60,053 bases of DNA, taken from assembly GCA_051004815.1 (NCBI GenBank), contig JBPCJY010000043.1, forward strand, positions 1 to 60,053, in the 5' to 3' direction. The notes under the pieces are model-generated. The model was not told the DNA's origin. It made no database searches and saw only the letters and a program-made list of their open reading frames with translations. The translations under genes and the position numbers were made by a program. This DNA is from JBBQXY01 sp051004815 (GTDB taxonomy: Bacteria; Chloroflexota; Ktedonobacteria; Ktedonobacterales; Ktedonobacteraceae). Every line of letters starts with the position of its first letter. Positions within the stretch are counted from its first letter, which is position 1. This document shows positions 17,292-25,152 of this stretch, piece by piece.

Positions 17292-18053
17292 ATGTCAACA
17301 ACCAATCGTTCTTCCATTGTAGCGGGAGTGTTCTCAGATGATGCTCAGGCGCAACAGGCGATGGCCGATCTCCAAAATGTCGGATTCACTAGTGATCAGA
17401 TCAGGTATTCGGTCCATAAAGGGGGAAACGGCATACTTGACTCGTTGGCGGGCTTAGGCTTACCACAAAACGAGGCCAGCTTCTACAACGACGAGTTTTT
17501 GGCAGGCCGAACTGTCGTCACCATCAATACGGATGATCGGCAGCAAGAGGCGTACGATATCTTGATGCGCAACGGTGCATACGATGCCAATAGTCGTATG
17601 GGTCGAACTGCCAACGCTACAGCACAGACTGATCAGACAAACTATGATACTACCGGAGCGCAGAAGATTCAGTTACGTGAGGAGCAGTTGACAGCCACCA
17701 AGCAGCAGGTGCAGGCCGGCGAAGTTGGCATTCACAAGGATGTTGTTAGCGAGGAAAAAACGATTAACGTACCGGTCAACCGCGAGGAAGTATACATCGA
17801 ACGCACTCCAGTTACCGATGCTACCCCTTCTAATACACCGATTGGGCAGGATGAACATATCCGCGTCCCAGTAAGCGAGGAGCAGGTGAATGTTTCCAAG
17901 CAGCCAGTCGTTAAAGAAGAGATCAATATCGGGAAGCGCGTCGTCCAGGAGAATCAGCAGGTTTCCGATACGGTGCAGAGGGAAGAGGCTCGCATTGACC
18001 GCTCAGGCGACGTAAACGTGCAGGGTAACCCTGACCAGACATACAACCAGTAA
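17292..18053 (+). CDS. YsnF/AvaK (DUF2382) stress protein, copy 1
   Basis: A 253-residue protein. The N-terminal 100 residues match the general-stress 17M/YflT-type domain (SIVAGVFSDDAQAQQAMADL, AGRTVVTINTDDRQQEA). The C-terminal half is a DUF2382 domain with the repeated pattern IQLREEQLTATKQQVQAGEV and NVPVNREEVYIER. These proteins are linked to stress and photosynthetic membranes in other bacteria; the biochemical role is unknown. AAGAAGGATACTTT precedes the ATG. It has a tandem paralogue at 18196. Confidence 0.85.
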   Translation: MSTTNRSSIVAGVFSDDAQAQQAMADLQNVGFTSDQIRYSVHKGGNGILDSLAGLGLPQNEASFYNDEFLAGRTVVTINTDDRQQEAYDILMRNGAYDANSRMGRTANATAQTDQTNYDTTGAQKIQLREEQLTATKQQVQAGEVGIHKDVVSEEKTINVPVNREEVYIERTPVTDATPSNTPIGQDEHIRVPVSEEQVNVSKQPVVKEEINIGKRVVQENQQVSDTVQREEARIDRSGDVNVQGNPDQTYNQ

Positions 18054-18094
18054 GTCAATTGCGATAGCTTTACAGTTACTTGATGAGTGTGCGA

Positions 18095-18120
18095 ATGGGG
18101 AGTGCCGCGGCACTCCCCAT
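18095..18120. terminator. 26-bp perfect palindrome between the DUF2382 genes
   Basis: ATGGGGAGTGCCG pairs with its own complement with no loop. It has no T-run, so it may be a weak terminator or an mRNA end stabiliser. Confidence 0.6.
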
Positions 18121-18195
18121 TTCTGCAAGAAGAATAGTGAAATAGCAGAATACCTTGATTTTCTGGCGCACAAATCTTCTGAAGGGAGAACATAG

Positions 18196-18984
18196 ATGGC
18201 AATAACTGAACGTTTAGTGATAGCAGGCATCTTTGAAAACAGAGCCTTAGCTGAACAGGCGGTACAGGAGCTCCAAAAGGCTGGATTTACTAACGACCAG
18301 ATCAAGGTTTCAGTACAAAAGGGTGATGCTGGTATCCTTGATGGGCTTATCGGTATGGGCCTTTCCCCGGATGAAGCACAACTCTACGACAACGAGTATC
18401 GTTCTGGTCGCACTATCGTTGCCGTGAAAACGGCTGATCGACAACAAGAGGCCGCAGACATTTTACGCTTGAGTGGTGCTTATAATGCCACTTCCCATGT
18501 GGATAGCGGGGCCAGTCTGGCCGAGGGAAACGACCAGACGCTACAGCTACGTGAAGAGGTACTGCACATTGAAAAAAACTGGGTACAGACAGGCGAAATT
18601 CGGATCCACAAGAGAGTGATTACAGAAGAAAAGGTTTTTAGAGTGCCTGTTACCCGCGAAGAGGTCATTATCGAGCATATATCATTCAATGGTCAACCTT
18701 CTGCCATCTCCGCTGCTACCACTACTACTGCTGCTACCGAAAACGGCGAAGGGGAACTTGTAACCCTGACAGACGGCAAACCCTTGACCATCCTGGTACG
18801 CGAGGAACAGGTATCCATTCAGAAAACGCCGATGGTTATCGAAGAGATCACCATCACAAAAAAGATCATTCAGGAGATGAAACCCATTACAGAGACTCTG
18901 CAAAAAGAAGAACTCCACGTCGAACGCACGGGGAACGTACATATTCAAGGCGATAACGTGGAAGATGTGCTGGCACAATCCTGA
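18196..18984 (+). CDS. YsnF/AvaK (DUF2382) stress protein, copy 2
   Basis: A 262-residue paralogue of the preceding gene with the same order: 17M-like domain (LVIAGIFENRALAEQAVQEL, SGRTIVAVKTADRQQEA), then a DUF2382 region (LQLREEVLHIEKNWVQTGEI, RVPVTREEVIIEH, EEITITKKIIQE). The middle linker differs (Ala/Thr-rich), so the copies have diverged since duplication. AAGGGAGAACATAG precedes ATG. The 142-bp gap holds a palindrome, so the two may be separately controlled. Confidence 0.85.
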   Translation: MAITERLVIAGIFENRALAEQAVQELQKAGFTNDQIKVSVQKGDAGILDGLIGMGLSPDEAQLYDNEYRSGRTIVAVKTADRQQEAADILRLSGAYNATSHVDSGASLAEGNDQTLQLREEVLHIEKNWVQTGEIRIHKRVITEEKVFRVPVTREEVIIEHISFNGQPSAISAATTTTAATENGEGELVTLTDGKPLTILVREEQVSIQKTPMVIEEITITKKIIQEMKPITETLQKEELHVERTGNVHIQGDNVEDVLAQS

Positions 18985-19049
18985 GTCAAGTTGCCAGACA
19001 TGGTAGACTGGGCATAAGAAAAATGTACCGCTTACAAGGATAGACCTAC

Positions 19050-20042
19050 ATGGAATTGCCCGCTAGCCTCCGCCTCGCTTTATCACACGAACTCGCCAAC
19101 GTTTCCCAAAAACAGGTAACAGAGGCCGCTGCCAATTTATCGCTGCGCTATCGTAGCAGACAACCAACCAACGACGGTTCGTTCTTACACTCATATGCCG
19201 ATGTTCAAGCTTATGCTGCCGTGCGCCTCCCCGCCACCTTTGCCGCTCTCTACGCGGTACTATCCGCAGTACGCGCTCGCAAACCAATCTGGCAGCCACG
19301 TACGATGCTAGACGCAGGTGCCGGACCGGGAACCGCTATGTGGGCCACCAGTGAACTATGGACGGAGCTAGAGCAGGTAATATTACTTGAACGTGAAGAG
19401 GCTATGATTGCTTTTGGCAAGCAGTTATCTACCCATGCTCGTTCTCCCGCGCTCCAACATGCACATTGGCAAAAAGTTGATCTGCTCAGCCAGTGGAGTC
19501 ATGCGCCTTGTGACCTTGTCACTACGTCCTATGTGCTTGGGGAGCTGGACACCACAAAACGTGCGGCCTATATTGCAAAGCTCTGGTCAATAACAGAAGA
19601 CACGTTAGTCATTATTGAGCCAGGCACACCTGTTGGCTTTTCTCACATCCGTATCGCCCGCCAACAACTGATCGCGGCAGGAGCACACATCCTCGCACCA
19701 TGTCCACACGCTTTAGCATGTCCTATGGCCAACGACGATTGGTGCCATTTTGCCCAGCGCATTACACGTACACAGCTTCATCGCTCAGTGAAGCAAGCTG
19801 ATCTATCTTACGAAGACGAGAAATTTTCCTATATTGCTGTTTCCCGCACACCCGGTACACCTATCGAGAGCCGCGTTATCCGACATCCACAGATTCGCCC
19901 CGGCCATATACACCTGGAACTCTGCACATCCAAAGGATTAAAAAATGCCGTTGTCACCCGCAAGGACAAAGCCGCGTTCCGTCAGGCTCGCGACCTGCAC
20001 TGGGGTGATGCACTCCATACTGTTGATGAGGAGCACATGTGA
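19050..20042 (+). CDS. Rsm22-family (mS22/METTL17-like) methyltransferase
   Basis: A 330-residue SAM-dependent methyltransferase-fold protein associated with the small ribosomal subunit. The SAM-site motif is MLDAGAGPGTAMWA (about residues 86-99). Four cysteines, C218, C224, C232 and C292 (CPHALACP, DWCHF, ELCTS), have nearly the spacing of the four Fe-S ligands in mitochondrial METTL17, so a [4Fe-4S] cluster is likely. It may act in ribosome assembly rather than as an active methyltransferase. It is followed by a decayed region. Confidence 0.85.
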   Translation: MELPASLRLALSHELANVSQKQVTEAAANLSLRYRSRQPTNDGSFLHSYADVQAYAAVRLPATFAALYAVLSAVRARKPIWQPRTMLDAGAGPGTAMWATSELWTELEQVILLEREEAMIAFGKQLSTHARSPALQHAHWQKVDLLSQWSHAPCDLVTTSYVLGELDTTKRAAYIAKLWSITEDTLVIIEPGTPVGFSHIRIARQQLIAAGAHILAPCPHALACPMANDDWCHFAQRITRTQLHRSVKQADLSYEDEKFSYIAVSRTPGTPIESRVIRHPQIRPGHIHLELCTSKGLKNAVVTRKDKAAFRQARDLHWGDALHTVDEEHM

Positions 20043-20078
20043 ATGACGAACATGTGCTAAAGCATACAGCAGAGTTTA

Positions 20079-20745
20079 TCAGGAGCTTTGTATCGTGTCT
20101 TTCAGCAATAAGCCTTCCTCGTAGATACGGCGAATCACGTCTTCGATCTCTGGCTCCTGGAAGGTAACGTCGCGCAGTTTGTAACTTGTACCCAACCACG
20201 CTACCAGCTCATGCGCGGGTATACCTTCGCGGCTAAAGCCAAGCCAGAGGCGTGGTGCCTCGGCCCGTACCAGGTGTACCCCTACCGGCAACTGTTCCAG
20301 AAGAAGTTGGCCTGCGCTATCACGCGGCAGAGTAGCTAACTCCGCCGCATCCAATACGGCAATGAGCGTTCGTGTACCGCCAAAACGCTCGCGAATAGCG
20401 GAGACAGCCCCATCATAGAGTTTGCGCCCATGGTCGATGATGAGCATGCGCGGGCAAAGTGCCTCTACATCGTCCATATCATGCGTCGTCAGCAACACCG
20501 TCACACCACGTTCGCGATTGATCGCCAGCAGAAATTCACGGATACGCGCCTTCGCGACCACATCTAAACCGATGGTTGGCTCATCCAGGTAGAGCAGTTC
20601 TGGGTCGTGCAACAATGCTGCCGCCAGGTCCCCACGCATACGCTGCCCCAGGGAAAGTTGACGTACCGGCGTATCAATAAACTCATCCAGCGCAAGCATA
20701 GAACGCATTTGCGCAAGATTGGCGGTATAGCGTAGGGTAGGCCCA
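20079..20745 (-). pseudogene. ABC transporter ATP-binding protein, 5'-truncated
   Basis: The C-terminal two thirds of an ABC-2-type ATPase: signature LSLGQRMR, Walker B ELLYLDEPTIGLD and H-loop LTTHDMDD, with the long C-terminal domain of drug or polymer exporters. The Walker A half is missing: homology fades upstream of about 20745 into unrelated sequence next to the IS3 remnant. Without Walker A it cannot bind ATP normally. No permease partner remains. An IS-linked deletion is the likely cause. Confidence 0.8.
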
Positions 20746-20866
20746 TTTGTCAAGACAAAAGAAGTACTCGTGTGAAGATACAAAATCCTCCTTGACTGAT
20801 GAAAAACGCGAAGGGACGAATGCGTTTTATGTCCCTCCTTGTCCACTCACGGTTTCCTTTTTCGGG

Positions 20867-21730
20867 TTACTGCTGAACAACTGCACCTTGATCCATCTGG
20901 CGAAAATAGACAGCAGCAGGGGTTTGATAGTCCAGCGATTGATGTAAGCGCTAGTGATTGTAAAACGGTACATAGTCGCGCAACTGCTGACGAGCTTCTT
21001 TTGGGGAAGCATAGTCATGCATGTAAACCTCTTCGTATTTAATGGTACGCCAGAGCCGCTCCGTGAAAATGTTGTCTAAGGCGCGTCCTTTGCCATCCAT
21101 GCTAATTTGCACTTCTGCCGCTTGAAGGAGTTGCCGATACTACGGACTGGTAAAATGGCTTCCTTGGTCGCTATTGCAAATGGTCGGCGTAGCCTGAGCC
21201 AGAGCGCGTTCGAGTGCAGTCAAGACAAAGGGTAATTCCAGCGTCTGGTCCAGTTCCCAACTCACCACATACCGCGAGTACCAATCCAGCAGAGCGACCA
21301 GATACATCCAGCCGCCTCTCAAGCGAATGTACGTGATATCGATGCCCCAGATATGATTGGGATAGTGACTGGTCGTATGACGCAACAGATAGGGAAAGAT
21401 GCCTTCCTTTTGCGTACGCTTACTCAGATTTGGACCAGGACAGATCCCTGCAATGCCCATCTCGCGCATGTGTCATTGGATCGCTTTGCGGTTGACCTCC
21501 ACTCCTTTCAGTTGGAGCTGAGCCGTGATCTTTCGCGATTCTATAGAACGGCCATGTGGTGTAGATCGCATCAATGCGATGTTTGAGCTGGACTTCTGCT
21601 GGTGAAGGCGGTTGTGGCTGGTAGTAGACTCCCGACCGATTTACACTCAAGAGCTCCACCCGGATGCGCACGCGATCCGTTCCTCGCTCTCTCGTTCAAT
21701 CAAGCGCAGACGCTCATCTCGGCTCAGGTC
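20867..21730 (-). pseudogene. IS3-family transposase orfB (DDE), multiply broken
   Basis: The DDE core is readable (IWGIDITYIRLRGGWMYL, NSDQGSHFTSP, RALDNIFTERLWRTIKYEEV, RLHQSLDYQTP), but the frame is interrupted. There is an in-frame TGA at 21473-21475, TAG at 21140-21142 and TAG at 20951-20953, plus frameshifts near 21550 and 21680. Each stop fits a C-to-T change (CGA to TGA, CAG to TAG). The transposase cannot be made, so the element is immobile unless helped in trans. Confidence 0.85.
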
Positions 21731-22010
21731 CCATGCCAGATTTTTTTTTCAACCAGGTCAGTTGTGTCGTTAACCTCCCGATGTCTCCATAGAGTCCATT
21801 TAAACGCTCTTCATATTCCGCTCGCATCGCCACCATCGAGTCTTTTTCTTCAAAGAGACTTGGCAAGCCTTCGACTACGATGGCTTTCCATCGCCGGAGT
21901 TGAGTTGGATGAACCTCATATTCTGCGGCAATTTGGGCAATCGTTTTGTCTTCTTTCAATAACTCTTGAACCACTTGGGCTTTGAAGTTCGCTGTATGTT
22001 GTCTTTTCAT
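21714..22010 (-). CDS. IS3-family transposase orfA
   Basis: A 98-residue helix-turn-helix and leucine-zipper protein that binds the IS ends (MKRQHTANFKAQVVQELL, IAQIAAEYEVHPTQLRRWK, RLTTQLTWLKKKSG). It ends at the A-rich slippery site used in this family for frameshifting into orfB. It is full length, but its partner is dead. GATACGATCAAAGC precedes ATG with a weak ribosome site. Confidence 0.85.
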   Translation of the reverse strand: MKRQHTANFKAQVVQELLKEDKTIAQIAAEYEVHPTQLRRWKAIVVEGLPSLFEEKDSMVAMRAEYEERLNGLYGDIGRLTTQLTWLKKKSGMGPEPR

Positions 22011-22065
22011 GCTTTGATCGTATCTTACCCAGCCTCTTTTTTTGGCCTCGTTCTATGGGTCCAGT

Positions 22066-22426
22066 ATAGTTTCTGCGGTCGGCTGTCTTCTAAGTCGCAC
22101 CATAACAAGGTAAACTCCCCCCTCGTGCTGCGTACAAAGCTCTCCTCGGCAACCGCCAAGTTGTAGTCTGCTGCAAGAACTGCTACCTCCTGATGGACGT
22201 GTTGCGCGAGGCGCAGCAGTGCGGTGCGCTGGGCCAAATCGGGCGGATCGGTGAAACGGGTGAGTGCAAGTTGTGGGGGCGTTTCCCGCGTCAACCACTC
22301 CTCCAGGCACCAGGCCGCGAGTTCAACCCGCCGCGCTACTGTGGCAAGTGAACGTCGCTGACTCTCGTTAAGCAGGCGAGCTTTCCACTGTTGTTCATGG
22401 GTTCAGTTCTCTTCAACATCTGCCAT
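22066..22426 (-). pseudogene. Unknown gene downstream of the pyrophosphatase-like gene, nonsense-mutated and cut by the IS
   Basis: ATG at 22426 lies 33 nt after the preceding gene's stop. The frame reads MADVEEN, then TGA (22403-22405), then continues openly (THEQQWKARLLNESQRRSL, ARRVELAAWCLEEWL, LARLAQHVHQEV-like helices, GEFTLLWCDLEDS) until the IS end near 22066. The TGA fits CGA mutated to TGA. I do not recognise the family. The original product was probably a helical partner of the upstream protein in the same fluoride-controlled operon. Confidence 0.55.
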
Positions 22427-22458
22427 GGGGGAATCCTCTCATCCTATCAAACGCTCGC

Positions 22459-24192
22459 TCAACTTGTGTGATACGGTGCGCCGAGCAAGAGGCGCAGGCG
22501 TGTGAACAACGGTAAAAACCGGGCAATCGCCGGGCTGTGAAAGGGAAAGACGTGCTGCTGGGTGTGACCATCGGGCTGTGGCACAAAGATGCTCAGGCTC
22601 GATCCGAGCAGGGACTGGCGTAGTTGCGCGGATGAGGTCGTTGTCAGGTCGTAGCAGTGCATGTGCTCGGTCTGGCTCGCACGTTCTCCCCACGAGCGAC
22701 GGGACGTGCCGCGAGCATCTTCGAGGACCAGCAGCGTGCGACGCGTGAGCGCGACCAGGCGTGCCGGGCTCTTGTAGTCCTCCAGGGCCGGAACTAATGC
22801 TGAAGCCAGCACCTCTTCTCCTGTTGTCTTCAACAGGTATGAGAGTCGTGACTCTAGCTGCTCGGCAATAGCCGGAGGAACCGTTCCCCCCAGCAGCGCG
22901 AGTTGTTCGGCCTCCGCACCGCGAGGCACCCATGCTTCGACAACGGGCAGGCGGCGTACGCGCCGATCATCCGTTCCTCTGGGGGAGGGCAGGAATGCAC
23001 GCAGGATGCTCGTCATCCGTGCGAGTGCTTTTACTATCTCCGCCTTGTCTGGAAACTCGGCGGTAAAGAGTTCGCTTCCGGTAGAGCTTGCCACCTCCAT
23101 CACCAGCCGTTGGTATGGTGAGTCGTGTGGCTCTATGCGGTCAGCGAACTCGCCTGCGACCTTCCCTGACGGTAGGAGTGCTATGCTTTGTAGTCGCTCC
23201 AAGGGAGCCATGTGGGCGATGTAGCCACCGGGCAAGAAACTGCTACCCGGCGTAAGAAAATCACGCAGCCAGAGGACTTGCCGGTCAGTGATGAGAAACA
23301 AGCCCTCATTGGAACGCCATGTCTGCATCCCCAACCATCCCGTCCGGTGACGCAGCAGGGGTCGCTCTAGAAAGGCCAATAAGCGTTCATCATCGAGCAA
23401 GAGGTCGCTCAGTGCCTGCTGGAAGCGTTGGGGAACGAAACGGATGAGATGTTCTGCCTGGGCATGAGGCGCAGTGGGATCAGCTTGAAGTGCTTTGTCA
23501 CGAAGAAGCTGCACACGCAGTGCTTCTGAGAGGCCCTCAATAGCTCGCCAAGCAACCAGCTTCTCTTCCTCCTCGTCGCGTCTGAGCCAGCCCTTCCCCT
23601 TGGAGTGCGTCCGTTGTTCACGCTTCAAGAGCAATCGCGTCTCACGGATAGACCTGGCCACTGCCTCAGCATCACAGGAGATAATCTCTCCCGCAGTCTG
23701 CTGGAGCTCATCCCACGCTTGTGTCTGCACATAGGTCTTCATTGCTGCCACCTGCGCCGCGGGGAGCATGTCGATAGAGTGATAGGTAGCCAGGGATGCA
23801 TCAACTTCCGCGACGGCGACGAACACCCACCCATCCGCCGGGAACGCTCTTTCCTTGTTGTGTAGAAAGGGGTGACACAATGCGCCGAGCAACCGTGCTT
23901 GCACCAGCGTTCCCGGAGCAAAACTCGGCGTGGTCAGCAAGAGCAGAGGGAATTCTACCTGCCCCTCTACGTGGAACGAGGCAAGGTCGGCAGGTGATCC
24001 TGGTGTGGCGCGGTAGATGTCCGTCACGCGCATGCACTCTCGTTCGCGATCCCAGGTATAGATGGGACAGTCACTCCGCGGCTGGCGTACCTGCACCTCG
24101 ATCACCATGGCCGGTGTTGCCGAGCGTCGCCCTGATTTCTTGGCATCATGCATATGGTCCTCGCTCATCTGCTTCTCGTCTCCCTCTGCCAT
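22459..24192 (-). CDS. Degenerate inorganic-pyrophosphatase-fold protein fused to PH-like domains
   Basis: A 577-residue protein. Residues about 28-160 follow the family I inorganic pyrophosphatase pattern strand by strand (AMVIEVQV, PIYTWDRERECMRVTDIY, FPLLLLTTPSFAPGTLVQAR, WVFVAVAEVD), but the active-site DGDPxD block is replaced by EGQVEF and the Lys/Tyr residues are gone, so hydrolysis is unlikely. Two PH-like modules follow: about 280-385 (DERLLAFLERP, GLFLITDRQVLWL) and 450-575 (GEEVLASALVPAL, RLVALTRRTLLVLED). A fluoride riboswitch lies upstream, a notable match since fluoride inhibits pyrophosphatases. Start 24192 or in-frame ATG 24168. The domain assignment is mine by eye. Confidence 0.7.
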   Translation of the reverse strand: MAEGDEKQMSEDHMHDAKKSGRRSATPAMVIEVQVRQPRSDCPIYTWDRERECMRVTDIYRATPGSPADLASFHVEGQVEFPLLLLTTPSFAPGTLVQARLLGALCHPFLHNKERAFPADGWVFVAVAEVDASLATYHSIDMLPAAQVAAMKTYVQTQAWDELQQTAGEIISCDAEAVARSIRETRLLLKREQRTHSKGKGWLRRDEEEEKLVAWRAIEGLSEALRVQLLRDKALQADPTAPHAQAEHLIRFVPQRFQQALSDLLLDDERLLAFLERPLLRHRTGWLGMQTWRSNEGLFLITDRQVLWLRDFLTPGSSFLPGGYIAHMAPLERLQSIALLPSGKVAGEFADRIEPHDSPYQRLVMEVASSTGSELFTAEFPDKAEIVKALARMTSILRAFLPSPRGTDDRRVRRLPVVEAWVPRGAEAEQLALLGGTVPPAIAEQLESRLSYLLKTTGEEVLASALVPALEDYKSPARLVALTRRTLLVLEDARGTSRRSWGERASQTEHMHCYDLTTTSSAQLRQSLLGSSLSIFVPQPDGHTQQHVFPFHSPAIARFLPLFTRLRLLLGAPYHTS

Positions 24193-24290
24193 CCTTCATC
24201 GAACAGCGGGATTGCCTGCAAGGATGGAGCCGATCCCCCTGAAAGGTGAGCCAAAAGAGACTGCTCCATGAACCGGTATGTGTTTCCCAT

Positions 24291-24388
24291 AAAAAAAACT
24301 TCTACTGCCAACTACAGCACCTATACTGTGCTGCACGGCATGTAGAAGCCATTAGCCTGGTGGCGTTACGCGAGCCTCATCGCGAGAC
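24291..24388 (-). promoter_or_regulatory. Fluoride (crcB-motif) riboswitch A
   Basis: On the minus strand the P1 hairpin is CGCGATGAGGCTCGCG (24384-24369), then TAAC, P2 GCC-acca-GGC, then TAATGGCTTCTAC. Loop GAGGC can pair with GCTTC to form the conserved pseudoknot. CTTCTAC is also the 5' arm of a terminator closed by GTAGAAG and eight T (24298-24291). Fluoride binding should therefore block termination and turn on the pyrophosphatase-like gene. Confidence 0.92.
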
Positions 24389-24409
24389 CAGATTCTGAAA
24401 CGTAGCTAT

Positions 24410-24439
24410 AGTATACGCAACCGTCGCAACGAACGTCAA
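24410..24439 (-). promoter_or_regulatory. Promoter of riboswitch A
   Basis: On the minus strand: TTGACG (24439-24434), 18-nt spacer, TATACT (24415-24410). The start is predicted near 24403, some 20 nt before the aptamer. Confidence 0.75.
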
Positions 24440-24471
24440 GTGCCACACAAAGCAAAGAGCGGCCAGAGCAT

Positions 24472-24501
24472 TTGCCTTCTTCCTCCTCTACAACGTATAC
24501 T
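24472..24501 (+). promoter_or_regulatory. Promoter of the universal stress protein gene
   Basis: TTGCCT (24472-24477), 18-nt spacer, TATACT (24496-24501); start predicted near 24508. Confidence 0.6.
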
Positions 24502-24521
24502 CAAAGAAGCAGAAACACGAT

Positions 24522-24537
24522 GGCGATGAGGCTCGCC
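24522..24537 (+). promoter_or_regulatory. Partial fluoride aptamer (P1 hairpin only) in the usp leader
   Basis: GGCGATGAGGCTCGCC equals the first half of the crcB aptamer found three times nearby. The second half (CTGATGGCTTCTAC) is not present before the ATG at 24564, and no GCCTC-like pairing partner is seen. It is either a decayed riboswitch or a minimal variant acting on translation. Confidence 0.5.
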
Positions 24538-24563
24538 TTGCAGCATCCTGTGAGGAGACGAAG

Positions 24564-24986
24564 ATGTTCCGAAAAATCTTGTTGGCCTATGATGGCTCAG
24601 CAGGGGCAAAACGAGCACTGGATGTCGCACTCAAGCTTACTACCACCTTCAACACGGAACTCTGGGTGCTAGCCGTTGAAGAACGGCTACCACATTATGC
24701 TGCTACCGTGAGCGAAGTGCAGGAAGAGAAGGAGTTCGCGAACCACTACTTCCAGGAAGCACTTTCCGTGGCCTATCTGCGTGCCCTGCATGCCGGGGTG
24801 GAACTCAAAAGTGAGATACGGGCAGGGCATGCGGCTCGCACCATTATCGACTTCACCATGGAGGGGAGCTTCGACCTGGTGGTGCTAGGGAGCAGCGGGC
24901 ATTCAAAAGCGTGGGTCATGTTCCTGGGAACAACGGCAGAGAAGGTGAGCAGGCATGTACCTTGCACGGTGCTCATTGTCCGGTGA
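24564..24986 (+). CDS. Universal stress protein (UspA family)
   Basis: A 140-residue Usp-fold protein. It starts FRKILLAYDGSAGAKRALD and ends with the ATP-binding pattern G-x2-G-x9-G (LGSSGHSKAWVMFLGTTAEKV) and VPCTVLIVR. ATP-binding UspA proteins act in stress signalling as dimers. GAGGAG lies 8 nt before ATG. The leader carries half of a fluoride aptamer, and it sits between two fluoride-controlled genes, so a role in fluoride stress is inferred. Confidence 0.9.
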   Translation: MFRKILLAYDGSAGAKRALDVALKLTTTFNTELWVLAVEERLPHYAATVSEVQEEKEFANHYFQEALSVAYLRALHAGVELKSEIRAGHAARTIIDFTMEGSFDLVVLGSSGHSKAWVMFLGTTAEKVSRHVPCTVLIVR

Positions 24987-25152
24987 GAGCGAACGGGTCA
25001 AGCTATTGCCCAAACATGCGCCGTATGATCTTCGTTGCCGGACACAATGCGCTTCCCATCGGGCGACCACGCCGCCGCTTCTACAAAGTGGGCCACCATA
25101 CCTCAATCTGTATCTCCTTGTAACTAATTATACACATCTAGATCGCTTCCTA

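Larger units (their letters stand above)
20842..22068 (-). mobile_element. Decayed IS3-family insertion sequence
   Basis: It carries orfA (intact), an A9 slippery run at the orfA/orfB junction (T run on the plus strand near 21736-21744) and a broken orfB. The boundaries are approximate: one end near TGTCCACTCACGG (about 20842), the other near TATGGGTCCA (about 22068). I could not see convincing terminal inverted repeats or target duplications, which fits an old, rearranged copy. Confidence 0.75.

Noticed and set aside
22439..22933. 164-codon minus-strand ORF
   Set aside because: Shadow of the pyrophosphatase-like gene in another frame; Arg/Gly/Pro-rich as expected for a shadow.
24522..24563. 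A complete fourth fluoride riboswitch before usp
   Set aside because: Only the P1 half is present; no partner for the pseudoknot and no terminator were found.
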